64,000 nt of DNA, taken from contig NZ_JAUZQF010000014.1 in the NCBI RefSeq assembly GCF_030718205.1, positions 62,001 through 126,000 on the forward strand. The letters run 5' to 3'. Of the stretch, positions 51,700-60,213 are shown in pieces (within the stretch, counting starts at the first letter, position 1; each line of letters opens with the position of its first letter). The notes beneath the pieces are model-generated. The model saw nothing but the letters and a program-made list of their open reading frames with translations, was not told where the DNA came from and did no database searches. Made by a program: the position numbers and the translations under genes. The stretch comes from Nonomuraea turcica (GTDB lineage: Bacteria; Actinomycetota; Actinomycetes; Streptosporangiales; Streptosporangiaceae).

Positions 51700-52271
51700 G
51701 GCAAATTTCCCCCATTTCGCTGGGTGGTGGTCGTTCTTTCCGCCACCAACTGTCGCGTGCCGTCGCCGCCACCGCCAAGCGATCAATGTCCGAACATTGT
51801 CCAATGCCCTTTGGATAATAAAACGTGCAGGTCAGAGCGAGCAGTCGCCGCAATTGGAGCAACCGCTATCTGCATGCCAGCAATAGCGGCGGTCGTCGCA
51901 TGGGCGGTCGGCCCGTTTGCTCCATCTCGGCCGCCACATGCCGCACGTGAAAAACGTCGCCACGCCGGCCGCAGATTTTCTGATCCAGCCGGGATTCTCG
52001 TAGGAAGCGGTGATGTGCGATTGATCGCCCGCCGTACCTCGGTGTCGAGCAGCGTTCCACCAGGTGCCGTTCCGTGAATTCGATGTCCCGCAGCGCCGGC
52101 GCCAGCCCGTGGGCCGCGTCCTCGCACAAGCGCCGCGCCTCGTCCGGCGCCGTGCCGGTGGCGGTCAGCGGGTTGAACGCGCCCCGGGCGGGCCGTTGCG
52201 GTTTTCCGCCATCGAGGTCGACGGTCCGCCCCCATGGTGGCTCGGGCTTCGGCTGCCTAGCGTGAGGCGGC
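51700..52271. other. Intergenic, about 570 bp, lower GC, no gene found
   Basis: The divergent gap between the secreted protein and the ABC exporter genes. GC falls noticeably around 51770-51850 (for example TTTGGATAATAAAACGTG). Reverse-strand frames of about 110-150 codons exist, but none has a recognisable family; the stretch PDEARRLCEDAAHGLAPALR near 52120 looks protein-like but is unassigned. It probably contains promoters for both neighbours. Confidence 0.45.
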
Positions 52272-53186
52272 GTGATCAGTCTCAAGGGTTTGAGCAAACG
52301 CTACGGCGACCGGCTCGTCGTGGACCACCTGTCGCTGGCGTTGAAGCCCGGCACGGTGACCGGGTTCCTGGGGCCGAACGGAGCCGGCAAGTCGACGACG
52401 ATGCGGCTCGTGCTCGGGCTCGACCATCCCACCTCAGGCACGGCGCTCATCGGCGGCAGGCCGTACCGGAAGATCAGGAACCCGCTGAGCACCGTGGGGG
52501 CGCTGCTCGACGCACGCGCGCTGCACCCCGGCCGCAGCGGGTACGCGCACCTGGCGGCGCTGGCGCGCAGCAACGGCATTTCGCGGCGGCGCGTCGCGCA
52601 GGTGCTGGAGACCGTCGGGATGGCCGGCGCGGCGCGCAAACGGGCCGGGACGTTGTCGCTCGGCATGAGCCAGCGGCTCGGGATCGCGGCGGCGCTGCTG
52701 GGCGACCCCGAGGTGCTGATGTTCGACGAGCCCGTCAACGGGCTCGACCCCGACGGGGTGCGCTGGGTACGCGGCCTCATGAGGTCGCTGGCCGCGGAGG
52801 GCCGCACGGTGTTCGTCTCCAGCCACCTCATGAGCGAGATGCAGCTGACCGCGGACCACCTGGTGGTGATCGGGAAGGGGCGGCTCCTCATGGACGCCCC
52901 GCTCGCGGACGTCATCGCGGGCAGCTCGCTGACGGCCGTGGTCGTCCGCACCCCGCACGCCAGGGAGCTGGCCGCACGACTGCGCGCCGCCGGGGTCGAG
53001 GTGGCGCGCCAGGCGGAGAACGAACTGGTCGCCACAGGGGCGCCGATCGAGCGGGTGGGCGACCTGGCGCACGAGGCGGGGATCAGGCTGCACGAGCTGC
53101 GGACCCGGGAGGCGTCGCTCGAGCAGGCATACCAGGAGCTTACGGCGCAGAGCGTCGAGTACGGCGCGGGAAAGGCGGAGGCGTGA
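52272..53186 (+). CDS. ABC exporter ATP-binding protein (CcmA/DrrA type)
   Basis: A 304-residue ATPase. Walker A GPNGAGKSTTMRLVLGL, signature LSLGMSQRLGIAAAL (the usual Ser-Gly-Gly changed to Ser-Leu-Gly as in many DrrA-like proteins), Walker B VLMFDEPVNGLDPDG, switch His in VFVSSHLMSEM. A C-terminal accessory domain (about 220-304) is present. GTG 52272 start. Its stop overlaps the permease GTG (GTGA). It is followed by a two-component pair; this layout is typical of drug/peptide-stress exporters regulated by NarL-type systems. Confidence 0.92.
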   Translation: MISLKGLSKRYGDRLVVDHLSLALKPGTVTGFLGPNGAGKSTTMRLVLGLDHPTSGTALIGGRPYRKIRNPLSTVGALLDARALHPGRSGYAHLAALARSNGISRRRVAQVLETVGMAGAARKRAGTLSLGMSQRLGIAAALLGDPEVLMFDEPVNGLDPDGVRWVRGLMRSLAAEGRTVFVSSHLMSEMQLTADHLVVIGKGRLLMDAPLADVIAGSSLTAVVVRTPHARELAARLRAAGVEVARQAENELVATGAPIERVGDLAHEAGIRLHELRTREASLEQAYQELTAQSVEYGAGKAEA

Positions 53187-53974
53187 GCACGTTGTGGCAG
53201 GCGATCGGCGCCGAATGGGGCAAGTTCTGGTCCGTGCGGTCGACGTGGTGGTGCCTGGCCGCCGCGACGGTGCTCATGGTGCTCAGCGCCCTGACGCTGG
53301 GCGGCGCGACGGCCACGGAGGCGCTGCGGCGGGAGGGCGCGGCCACGCCGGTCGTCGCGAGCGAGCCTGTGGTGTCCGCGGCAGCCTTCGCCCAGTTCGC
53401 GCTCGTGGCGCTGGCGATGCTGACGATCACCTCCGAGTACTCCTCCGGCGCCGTCCGTGTCACCCTGCAGGCCGTCCCCGTCCGCGGTGTGATGCTGGCG
53501 GCGAAGGCGCTGGTGGTGGTTCCGGCGATGGCCGCGGCGGGCGTGTTGTCGGGCGCCGTGGCGACGGCGGCCGTCTACCTGCTGCTGTCGGCCGACGCGT
53601 TCGGCGGGCTGGTGGTGCTGCCCGCCGGCGAGGTCGTGGCCGACCTGCTCGCCGTCGGCGGGTTCTTCGCGCTGCTGTCGGTGATGACCGTGGGCGTGGG
53701 CACCGCCATGCGCAGCGCGGCAGGCACGCTGACCGTCGTGTTCATGCTGCTCATGGGTCTGCCTCTGCTGCTGCTCATGACGGGGAGCCAGGCGGCGCTG
53801 GAGGCGTCGCTGCGCATGCCGCTGTTCGCGGGGCTGGCGTTCATGGGCAGCACCGACAACCTGACCGGCGGGCCGATCCCGTACCCGGCGGGCGAAGGAC
53901 TGGCCTGGCTGCTGGCCTGGACAGCGGCCGCGCTGGCGATCGGCCACGCGGTGCTGCGCCGCCGCGACGCCTAG
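53183..53974 (+). CDS. ABC-2-type membrane permease
   Basis: A 263-residue membrane protein. The GTG at 53183 overlaps the ATPase stop. It has the usual cytoplasmic start (QAIGAEWGKFWSVRSTWWCL) and six hydrophobic segments, with TITSEYSSGAVRVTLQAVPV in the first cytoplasmic loop, characteristic of ABC-2 subfamily permeases. It forms the exporter with the ATPase. Substrate unknown. Confidence 0.88.
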   Translation: MSTLWQAIGAEWGKFWSVRSTWWCLAAATVLMVLSALTLGGATATEALRREGAATPVVASEPVVSAAAFAQFALVALAMLTITSEYSSGAVRVTLQAVPVRGVMLAAKALVVVPAMAAAGVLSGAVATAAVYLLLSADAFGGLVVLPAGEVVADLLAVGGFFALLSVMTVGVGTAMRSAAGTLTVVFMLLMGLPLLLLMTGSQAALEASLRMPLFAGLAFMGSTDNLTGGPIPYPAGEGLAWLLAWTAAALAIGHAVLRRRDA

Positions 53975-53983
53975 ACTCGGGCC

Positions 53984-55141
53984 GTGGCAGCGTCGGATCA
54001 CGGCCAGCGGGTCGTCCGCGTGCTGGCCGGCGTGTTCCTGGGGATGGCGCTGGGCGTCGTCGAGCTGGCCTTCCTGAGCGTGGCGTGGCCCGCGTCGATG
54101 GTGCCGGCGATCCGCCCCGCCGCCGCGCGGGGCCTGGCGAGGCTGGTGTCCGTCGAACGTGCCAGGCTCGCCCGATGGTTCGGCCACGAGACGTCGGGGG
54201 AGGCCGGCTACGGCTTCCTCGCCGCCCGTGCCACGCTGGGCGTGCTCGGCGGGTACGTCTGCGCCTCCGCCCTGTTCCTCACCGGTCTGCTCCTGCTCGG
54301 CGGGTCGTGGGACCTGGCCTGGGGCGAGTCCGAGCAGGTGCCCGTGAACCTGCCGGGGGTGAAAGTGGTCACCAGCAGCGGCGTGCTCGGCGTGACCAGC
54401 GGGCTGGCGCTGCTGGCCCTGACCGCCCTCATGATCCTGGCCGTCGGGTCCCTCGAACGGCGGCTGGCCGGCCGCTTCCTCGGCCCCGACCGCCACGAGC
54501 AGATGAGCAGACGCATCGCCGAGCTGACCGCGACCCGTTCCGGCATCGTCAAGGCCGTGGACGACGAGCGCCGCAGAATCGAACGCGACCTGCACGACGG
54601 AGTGCAGCAACGCGGCGTGGCCCTCGCCATGCTGCTCGGCCGCGCCCAGCACAGCAGCGACCACGACACGACCGGCGAGCTGGTCGCCCAGGCCTACGCC
54701 GAGTCGCGCCACCTCCTCGACGAGCTGCGGAGCGTGGCCTGGCGCATTTACCCGACCGCACTCGACGAGCTGGGACTGCGTGCCGCGCTCGCGGGCGTGG
54801 CCGAGCGGTCGAGCGTGCCGGTGACCGTGCACTACGGACTGGCCGAGCGACCGGTCTCCGAGATCGAGACCGCTGTCTACTTCGTGGCTCGCGAGGCCAT
54901 CACGAACGCGGTCAAGCACGCCGGAGCACGTGACATCCTGGTCGTGTTGAGCGAGGACGAGCGGACGGTGCGGGTGGCGATCTCGGACGACGGCAAGGGC
55001 GGCGCCGAGCCGTCGGGCGGCGGGCTGTCCGGGCTGGCCAGGCGGGTGCTGGCGCTGGACGGCGAGTTCGTCGTGGACAGCCCGCCCGGCGGCCCCACCA
55101 AAATCGTCGCCACGCTGCCGAAGGCCGAGCCGTGCGGGTGA
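53984..55141 (+). CDS. Sensor histidine kinase, NarL/DesK type
   Basis: A 385-residue kinase. Four hydrophobic segments lie in the first 165 residues. The HisKA_3 motif DDERRRIERDLHDGVQQRGV has the phosphorylated His near residue 204, and the HATPase_c domain shows EAITNAVKHAGA and ISDDGKGGAEPSGGGLSGLA. GTG 53984 start, 9 bp after the permease. The 3' end overlaps the response-regulator start by 10 bp. Confidence 0.92.
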   Translation: MAASDHGQRVVRVLAGVFLGMALGVVELAFLSVAWPASMVPAIRPAAARGLARLVSVERARLARWFGHETSGEAGYGFLAARATLGVLGGYVCASALFLTGLLLLGGSWDLAWGESEQVPVNLPGVKVVTSSGVLGVTSGLALLALTALMILAVGSLERRLAGRFLGPDRHEQMSRRIAELTATRSGIVKAVDDERRRIERDLHDGVQQRGVALAMLLGRAQHSSDHDTTGELVAQAYAESRHLLDELRSVAWRIYPTALDELGLRAALAGVAERSSVPVTVHYGLAERPVSEIETAVYFVAREAITNAVKHAGARDILVVLSEDERTVRVAISDDGKGGAEPSGGGLSGLARRVLALDGEFVVDSPPGGPTKIVATLPKAEPCG

Positions 55142-55776
55142 TCCTGGCCGACGACTCCGTGCTCCTGCGCGAGGGCCTGACCCGGCTGCTCGACGACGCC
55201 GGCCACGAGGTCGTCGCCGCCGTCGGGGACGCATCCGCGCTGCTCGACGCGGTCGAACACCACCGCCCGGACGTGGCCGTGATCGACGTGCGCATGCCGC
55301 CCGCCCACAAGGACGAAGGCCTGCGAGCGGCGTTGGAGATCCGGGATCGCCGGCCGGAGGTCGGCGTGCTCGTCCTGTCCCAGTACGTCGAGCAGCACTA
55401 CGCGGCCAGGCTGCTGGCTGGGCGCACCGAAGGGCTCGGCTACCTGCTCAAGGACCGGGTCTCGGAGGTGGCCGATTTCCTGGAGTCGCTGGAGCGGGTG
55501 CGTACGGGCGGCACCGTGTTCGACCCCGAGGTGGTGCGCCAGCTCCTCGCCCGCACCACCCACGCCGACCCGCTGAGCAAGCTGAGCCCGCGCGAAGCCG
55601 AGGTGCTGCGGCACCTCGCCCAAGGTCTGACGAACGCCGCCGTCGCCGCGCGTATGCACGTCTCGCTCAGTACGGTCGAAAAGCACGTCAACGCCATCAT
55701 GGACAAGCTCGACCTGCCCCGCGACCCCGGCTACAGCCGCCGCGTGCTCGCCATCCTGCGCTTCCTCGACAGTTGA
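55132..55776 (+). CDS. NarL/FixJ-type response regulator
   Basis: A 214-residue regulator. The receiver has VILADDSVLLREGLTRLL and phosphoacceptor Asp near residue 50 (DVAVIDVRMPP); Lys in GYLLKDRVSE. The C-terminal LuxR-type DNA-binding domain reads LSPREAEVLRHLAQGLTNAA then VSLSTVEKHVNAIMDKL. GTG 55132 overlaps the kinase end. It probably controls the exporter operon of which it is the last gene. Confidence 0.93.
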   Translation: MRVILADDSVLLREGLTRLLDDAGHEVVAAVGDASALLDAVEHHRPDVAVIDVRMPPAHKDEGLRAALEIRDRRPEVGVLVLSQYVEQHYAARLLAGRTEGLGYLLKDRVSEVADFLESLERVRTGGTVFDPEVVRQLLARTTHADPLSKLSPREAEVLRHLAQGLTNAAVAARMHVSLSTVEKHVNAIMDKLDLPRDPGYSRRVLAILRFLDS

Positions 55777-55833
55777 GACGACAGGGATGCCAGGCAGGTC
55801 TCGGCGGGGGTGAGCGTCCGAATCGTCCGCGGG

Positions 55834-56094
55834 TCAGCGGGTGCCGGCCGAGCGGAGGAAGGCCAGGACGGCGAGGACGCGACGGTGCGAGGCCGGGTCG
55901 TGGTGCGCGAAGGCGCCGAACGGGACGCTCGGCTCGGCCGCGACGGTGACGAGCCCGCCGCCCGCACGCCGCGCGGCCTCCCGCAGCAACCTGCACTTGC
56001 CGGCCCCAGCTTCCCCGACGGCGACCGCCCCAGAAGCGAGGGACTCCATTTCGGACCTGCGAGCGGTGAACGGCCATTCGGATTCCACTGGCAC
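55834..56094 (-). pseudogene. LuxR-family ATP-binding regulator, N-terminal remnant
   Basis: From GTG 56094 the frame reads VPVESEWPFTARRSEMESLA, then SGAVAVGEAGAGKCRLLREA (a Walker A motif GxxGxGKC) and VAAEPSVPFGAFAHHDPASH, the typical start of LAL-type LuxR regulators. These are normally about 900 residues; here the frame ends at 55834 after about 86 residues with no NACHT/TPR or LuxR domain. It is a truncated remnant. Confidence 0.75.
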
Positions 56095-56134
56095 CTCCCC
56101 ACTCGCGACGCTAGTCAGGAGAGCGGCGCCAGGG

Positions 56135-56205
56135 ATCCGGGCCAGCCCGGATCCCGGATCCGAGCCAGCCCGGACTTTCGGCGCCGGCCACATCCGAGCC
56201 AGCCC
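56135..56205. repeat. Three copies of a 14-bp motif
   Basis: ATCCGGGCCAGCCC at 56135-56148, ATCCGAGCCAGCCC at 56158-56171 and ATCCGAGCCAGCCC at 56192-56205. Spacings are 23 and 34 bp. They lie upstream of the secreted-protein gene at 56317 and of the LuxR remnant, in the divergent gap, so they may be leftover or active regulator sites. Confidence 0.5.
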
Positions 56206-56316
56206 TTTCCCGCCGCCGCAGAGCCCCGCCGGTTTTGAGTAGGGGCTACTCATGCGGCCGGGGGTGCCGCGCCTTCAAAGTCATCGGAGTAGGCAGTTCC
56301 GAGACAGGGGAATCTC

Positions 56317-56790
56317 ATGAAGGCAAGAATGCTCGTCGGCGCCGCCATGGCGTCGTCCTTGATGACCGCCGGGTTGCTGTCGGCATCCGCAACGCAGGCC
56401 GGGGCCACCACGACGGTACAGGCCGCCGTCACGGCGCAGAACTGCGACATCCGGGACGGCACGTCGCGGACCGGCTACCGGACCGGCAGCAACCCCACCA
56501 GGTACGAGTACAACGACACCCCGTACCTGGGCGCCCGGTACAACTCGTGCACGAACAACGTCACCCTGTATTACGGCGGCTATGGTGACGCGCCCGGCTA
56601 TTACTACAACCTCCGCACCGGCGCCGGAGCGCAGCGGGAGGTGAAGGCGGGTGTCGCCCGCAAGTTCACCTTCACGGCTCCCGCCGGGTCGTACGTGGAC
56701 GTCATGGTCCAGCTCTGCAGGAGGGGCATTCCCGGCCAGAAGTCGAGCTGCACCCGCTGGTCACCGGTGGTGCGCGTCGCCCTCGTCTAG
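56317..56790 (+). CDS. Secreted protein, unknown
   Basis: A 157-residue exported protein. The signal peptide ends near residue 28 (ASATQAGA). The mature part is rich in Tyr, Asn and Gly (NPTRYEYNDTPYLGARYNSC, NNVTLYYGGYGDAPGYYYN) and has four cysteines, then a beta-rich end FTFTAPAGSYVDVMVQLC. I recognise no family; the pattern suggests a small all-beta extracellular domain. ATG 56317 follows AGGGGAA. Confidence 0.72.
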   Translation: MKARMLVGAAMASSLMTAGLLSASATQAGATTTVQAAVTAQNCDIRDGTSRTGYRTGSNPTRYEYNDTPYLGARYNSCTNNVTLYYGGYGDAPGYYYNLRTGAGAQREVKAGVARKFTFTAPAGSYVDVMVQLCRRGIPGQKSSCTRWSPVVRVALV

Positions 56791-56899
56791 CGACCACTCT
56801 CGAGCAGCATCCGAGCCGGGTGTCGAATGCCAGGTGCCGCGCGGAGGCCGTGCGGCAGGTGGAGCGGTGGTTGGCCTCGTCGAAACCAGGTGAGCCGCG

Positions 56900-57658
56900 T
56901 CAGAACGCCATCCGGGCCAGCCAGTGCTCCATCAGGGCGCGGTCCCCGGTGATCTCCACCCGGGCGTCGCCGAGGGGGAGGCGGCGTGAGCACACCAGCA
57001 TGAGGTCCGCCGCCGCACCCGACACCACCACGTCGGCCTCGGCCGGGACCGGCCCGCGCTCGCACCGCAGCCCCTCCGGCGTCCGGATGAGCACCCAGCC
57101 GTCCCCCGAGCGGGGCCGCACGCCGAGCCGCTCACCCCGGCCCCGCAACTCCACCAGGTCCGGCTTGAGCTGCTCGGCGCCCGGCGCCACCAGCATCTCC
57201 ATGCCCTCGTCGACCACGTCGAGCGCCAGATCGCCGGCGATCTCGAACACGGCCCCCGTCGTGGCCGCCGCGTCGTAGTGGTGGACGGCGGTGTCGGCCA
57301 GCATCCGCCGCAGCCAGAAGAGCGCCGGCCGCGGCCCGAGGAACGTCCACATCTCCATGTCCGCGCCGCTCTCCCTGAGGGCGTCGAGCAGGTCCTCGGC
57401 GCCCGCCCGCAGCCACTCCTCCCACCCCTCGGGCGCGCCGGGCTCGGCCTGCCATGGGTCGGGGACGGACACCGGCTCACCCTTGCGCAGGAGTTCGGCC
57501 GTCCACCGGTGTGCCTGCCCGATGTGCCCCACAAGCACCCGCAACGGCCACTCCGGGCAGGTCGGCACGATGGCCTGCGGATCCCCTCCGGTGGCCGCGC
57601 GGGCGAACCCCGCGGTCTGCTCCCGCAGCCCTTCCTCCAGCCGTTCGACGTCCAGCAT
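56900..57658 (-). CDS. Maleylpyruvate isomerase-family mycothiol-dependent protein
   Basis: A 252-residue DinB-like four-helix-bundle protein with the MDMPI/actinobacterial maleylpyruvate isomerase pattern: VPTCPEWPLRVLVGHIGQAH (a metal-binding His) at the start, WTFLGPRPALFWLRRMLADT then AVHHYDAAATTG. Family members bind zinc and use mycothiol in isomerisation or transfer; the exact reaction is not known for this one. It is divergent from a MerR-type regulator, 71 bp apart. Confidence 0.87.
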   Translation of the reverse strand: MLDVERLEEGLREQTAGFARAATGGDPQAIVPTCPEWPLRVLVGHIGQAHRWTAELLRKGEPVSVPDPWQAEPGAPEGWEEWLRAGAEDLLDALRESGADMEMWTFLGPRPALFWLRRMLADTAVHHYDAAATTGAVFEIAGDLALDVVDEGMEMLVAPGAEQLKPDLVELRGRGERLGVRPRSGDGWVLIRTPEGLRCERGPVPAEADVVVSGAAADLMLVCSRRLPLGDARVEITGDRALMEHWLARMAF

Positions 57659-57707
57659 GGCGAAACTCCCCTCGATCGCGTGAACGCTTACGCCGGTACC
57701 GTAGGAA

Positions 57708-57723
57708 CTCCAGTCAAGTGGAG
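57708..57723 (+). promoter_or_regulatory. Candidate MerR operator
   Basis: CTCCAGTCAAGTGGAG: inverted 5-bp arms CTCCA and TGGAG around a 6-bp centre, matching the ACTCCAGTCAAGTGGAG layout frequent at MerR-family promoters. It lies just upstream of the regulator start (57730) and overlaps its ribosome site (GGAGG), so autoregulation and control of the divergent isomerase gene are plausible. Confidence 0.6.
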
Positions 57724-57729
57724 GTTCAA

Positions 57730-58644
57730 GTGCCTTTACGCGATGACACCCTCGGAATCGGCGAGCTGGCCCGGTTGACCGGCGTGCCGGTGCGGACGAT
57801 CCGCTTCTACTGCGACGAGGGCCTCATCGACTCCGTGCGGAGCACGGGCGGGCACCGCAGATTCGACCCGGCGGCCGTGGACCGGCTCGGCCTGGTCAGG
57901 AGGTTGCGCGGGCTCGGGCTCGGACTGGTCTCCATCAGGCGCGTGCTTGATGGAGAACGCTCTGTGGACGAGGTCGTGGCGGCCGAGCGGGCCGCGCTCG
58001 ACATCCAGCTCGCCGACCTGGCCTGGCGGCGGGCCTCGCTGCGGGCCGTCGAAGAGGCCTGCCCGGCCGAGCGGGCCGCCCGGCTGGAGGTGCTGGCCGC
58101 CGTGGAGGCAGGCCCCGCCGCCCGCGACGCGGTGATCGACTTCTGGCGGCGCGCGATGCTGGCCCCGATCTCCGAGGGCATGTTCACGGCGTTCGTGTCC
58201 ATGGCCGTGCCCGAGCCGCCCATCGACCCGACCCCGTCGCAGGTGGTGGCGTACGCCGAGCTGGTCGCCTTGGCGGGAGACCGATCGCTGACTCGCGCCC
58301 TGCTGGAGCGGGCCCGCGTCAACATCGAGCTGATCTCCGATGAGGACGCGCTGATGTCCGGGGTCGGCGAGGCGTGCGGGCTGGCCGAGCCCCTGGTGCT
58401 GGCGGGTGAGGCGCCTCGGGAGGGGCCCGAGCTCGACCGGTTCGTGGCGGCGCACGCCGGCGTGCGCGCCAGTGGCGACACCCCGGAGTTCCGGAGGCGG
58501 CTGCTGACGGACGTGGCTCACGAGCGCGAGCCGCGGATGCGCCGCTACTGGCGGCTGGTGACCGAGGTCAGCGGCGAGGTGGCCACGCTCGGCTCCACCC
58601 ACCTGTGGCTGACCGACTCCCTCGAACGCTCCGTGCGCTTGTAA
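57730..58644 (+). CDS. MerR-family regulator
   Basis: A 304-residue regulator. The MerR winged helix is at residues 8-75 (LGIGELARLTGVPVRTIRFY then CDEGLIDSVRSTGGHRRF), followed by a coiled-coil and a large C-terminal effector domain of about 200 residues. GTG 57730 follows GGAGG. It is divergent from the maleylpyruvate isomerase-like gene and probably controls it together with itself through the palindrome at 57708-57723. The ligand is unknown. Confidence 0.9.
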   Translation: MPLRDDTLGIGELARLTGVPVRTIRFYCDEGLIDSVRSTGGHRRFDPAAVDRLGLVRRLRGLGLGLVSIRRVLDGERSVDEVVAAERAALDIQLADLAWRRASLRAVEEACPAERAARLEVLAAVEAGPAARDAVIDFWRRAMLAPISEGMFTAFVSMAVPEPPIDPTPSQVVAYAELVALAGDRSLTRALLERARVNIELISDEDALMSGVGEACGLAEPLVLAGEAPREGPELDRFVAAHAGVRASGDTPEFRRRLLTDVAHEREPRMRRYWRLVTEVSGEVATLGSTHLWLTDSLERSVRL

Positions 58645-58656
58645 CATTCGACGCCA

Positions 58657-58683
58657 TTGTCCGAAACATACTTTTCCTATAAA
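58657..58683 (+). promoter_or_regulatory. Promoter for a leaderless transcript of the ATP-grasp operon
   Basis: TTGTCC (58657-58662) and TATAAA (58678-58683) form a -35/-10 pair with a 15-bp spacer. The ATG at 58690 lies 7 bp after the -10, where transcription should begin, and there is no ribosome site. That combination predicts an mRNA starting at the ATG itself. Confidence 0.65.
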
Positions 58684-58689
58684 TCGGTC

Positions 58690-60213
58690 ATGGCGGACAT
58701 CTTTGATACGTATGTCATGGCCGGAGCGTGGGATGAGATGTTCGAGCGGCCGGGCGTGCCCCGTCGCCAATACCAGGCGTTGTTCGCCGCGCTCCAGCCG
58801 CTCGGCGCCCGCGAGCTGCGGACCAGGGCCGACCAGCTCGCCAGGATGTTCACCGATCGCGGGGTCACCTTCGACTACGCGGGCGTCGAGCGGCCCTTCC
58901 CGCTCGACCTGATCCCGCGGGTCATCGACGCCGCCGAGTGGGACCTCGTGACGCGCGGCGTGCGGCAACGGATCCGCGCGCTGGAGGCGTTCCTCGACGA
59001 CGTGTACGGCGACCGCCAGGTCTTCCACGATGGCGTGGTCCCCTGGCGCCTGCTGCACTCCAGCCCCCACTACCATCGCGTCGCCCACGGCTGGCGCCCG
59101 CCCAACGGCGTGCGCGTCCACGTCGGCGGCACGGACCTGATCCGCGACGAGCAGGGCGCCCTGCGCGTGCTGGAGGACAACGTCCGCACCCCCAGCGGCG
59201 TCAGCTACGTGCTGGAGAACCGGCTCGCCATGACCCGCACGCTGCCCACGCTCTTCTCCGAACAGTTCGTGCGCCCGGTCGAGGAGTATCCCGCCAGGCT
59301 CCTGGCCGCGTTGCGCGCCGCCGCGCCCGCGGGCGTCGCGAACCCGACCGTGGTGCTGCTCACGCCCGGCGTCTACAACGCCGCCTACTTCGAGCACGCG
59401 CTGCTGGCCCGCCTCATGGGCATCGAACTGGTCGAGGGCCGCGACCTGGTCTGCGAGAACAACCGCCTCTACATGATCACCACGTACGGCCGCCGCCCCG
59501 TCCACGTCGTCTACCGCCGCGTCGACGACGACTTCCTCGACCCGCTGCACTTCCGCGGCGACTCCGTGCTCGGCTGCCCCGGCATCGTGAACGCCGCCCG
59601 CGCCGGCAACGTCACGATCGCCAACGGTGTGGGCAACGGGGTCGCCGACGACAAGCTCATTTACACGTACGTGCCCGACTTGATCGCCTACTACCTGGGG
59701 GAGACGGCGCTGTTGCCCAACGTGGAGACCTACCGGCTCGACGAGCCTGACGTGTGCGACCAGGTCCTGGCCGACGCCGACCGGCTGGTGCTGAAACCCG
59801 TGGACGGCGCGGGCGGCAAGGGCATCGTGATCGGGCCTGTCGCCACACCCGAGCAGCTCGCGTCCGTGCGGGAGGCCGTACGCGAGGATCCGCGCGGCTG
59901 GATCGCCCAGCGGCCGGTGCTGCTGTCCACCTCGCCCACCCTGGTCGGCGAGCGCCCGGCGCCGCGCCACATCGACCTGCGGCCGTTCGCCGTCAACGAC
60001 GGCGACGACGTGTGGCTGCTGCCCGGCGGGCTGACCCGCGTCGCGCTGCCGGAGGGTGAGCTGGTGGTCAACTCCAGCAGAGGCGGCGGCTCCAAGGACA
60101 CGTGGGTGCTCGGCGAGGCCTGGCCGCCCGCCGCCTCCGTCGCGGTGGCCGCGCCCAGCGCCGCGCAGTGGAGCCCCAGCAGGACCGCGGCCTGGGAAGG
60201 GGAACAGCAATGA
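58690..60213 (+). CDS. Circularly permuted type 2 ATP-grasp protein
   Basis: A 507-residue cytoplasmic protein with the circularly permuted ATP-grasp fold. Landmarks: DIFDTYVMAGAWDEMFERPG at the N-terminus, GTDLIRDEQGALRVLEDNVR in the middle (metal/substrate Glu/Asn), VLKPVDGAGGKGIVIGP for the ATP-binding loop, and VVNSSRGGGSKDTWVL at the end. These proteins are predicted peptide ligases. It is followed by alpha-E and transglutaminase genes with ATGA and 16-bp overlaps. ATG 58690 is chosen from family alignment and from the promoter immediately upstream. Confidence 0.92.
   Translation: MADIFDTYVMAGAWDEMFERPGVPRRQYQALFAALQPLGARELRTRADQLARMFTDRGVTFDYAGVERPFPLDLIPRVIDAAEWDLVTRGVRQRIRALEAFLDDVYGDRQVFHDGVVPWRLLHSSPHYHRVAHGWRPPNGVRVHVGGTDLIRDEQGALRVLEDNVRTPSGVSYVLENRLAMTRTLPTLFSEQFVRPVEEYPARLLAALRAAAPAGVANPTVVLLTPGVYNAAYFEHALLARLMGIELVEGRDLVCENNRLYMITTYGRRPVHVVYRRVDDDFLDPLHFRGDSVLGCPGIVNAARAGNVTIANGVGNGVADDKLIYTYVPDLIAYYLGETALLPNVETYRLDEPDVCDQVLADADRLVLKPVDGAGGKGIVIGPVATPEQLASVREAVREDPRGWIAQRPVLLSTSPTLVGERPAPRHIDLRPFAVNDGDDVWLLPGGLTRVALPEGELVVNSSRGGGSKDTWVLGEAWPPAASVAVAAPSAAQWSPSRTAAWEGEQQ

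Noticed and set aside
52301..55234. A 977-codon reverse frame opposite the ABC exporter and kinase
   Set aside because: Antisense to three genes with clear motifs; composition is typical of shadow frames.
57736..60210. An 824-codon reverse frame opposite the MerR and ATP-grasp genes
   Set aside because: Same reason: His/Val/Gly-rich, no motifs, opposite two well-defined genes.
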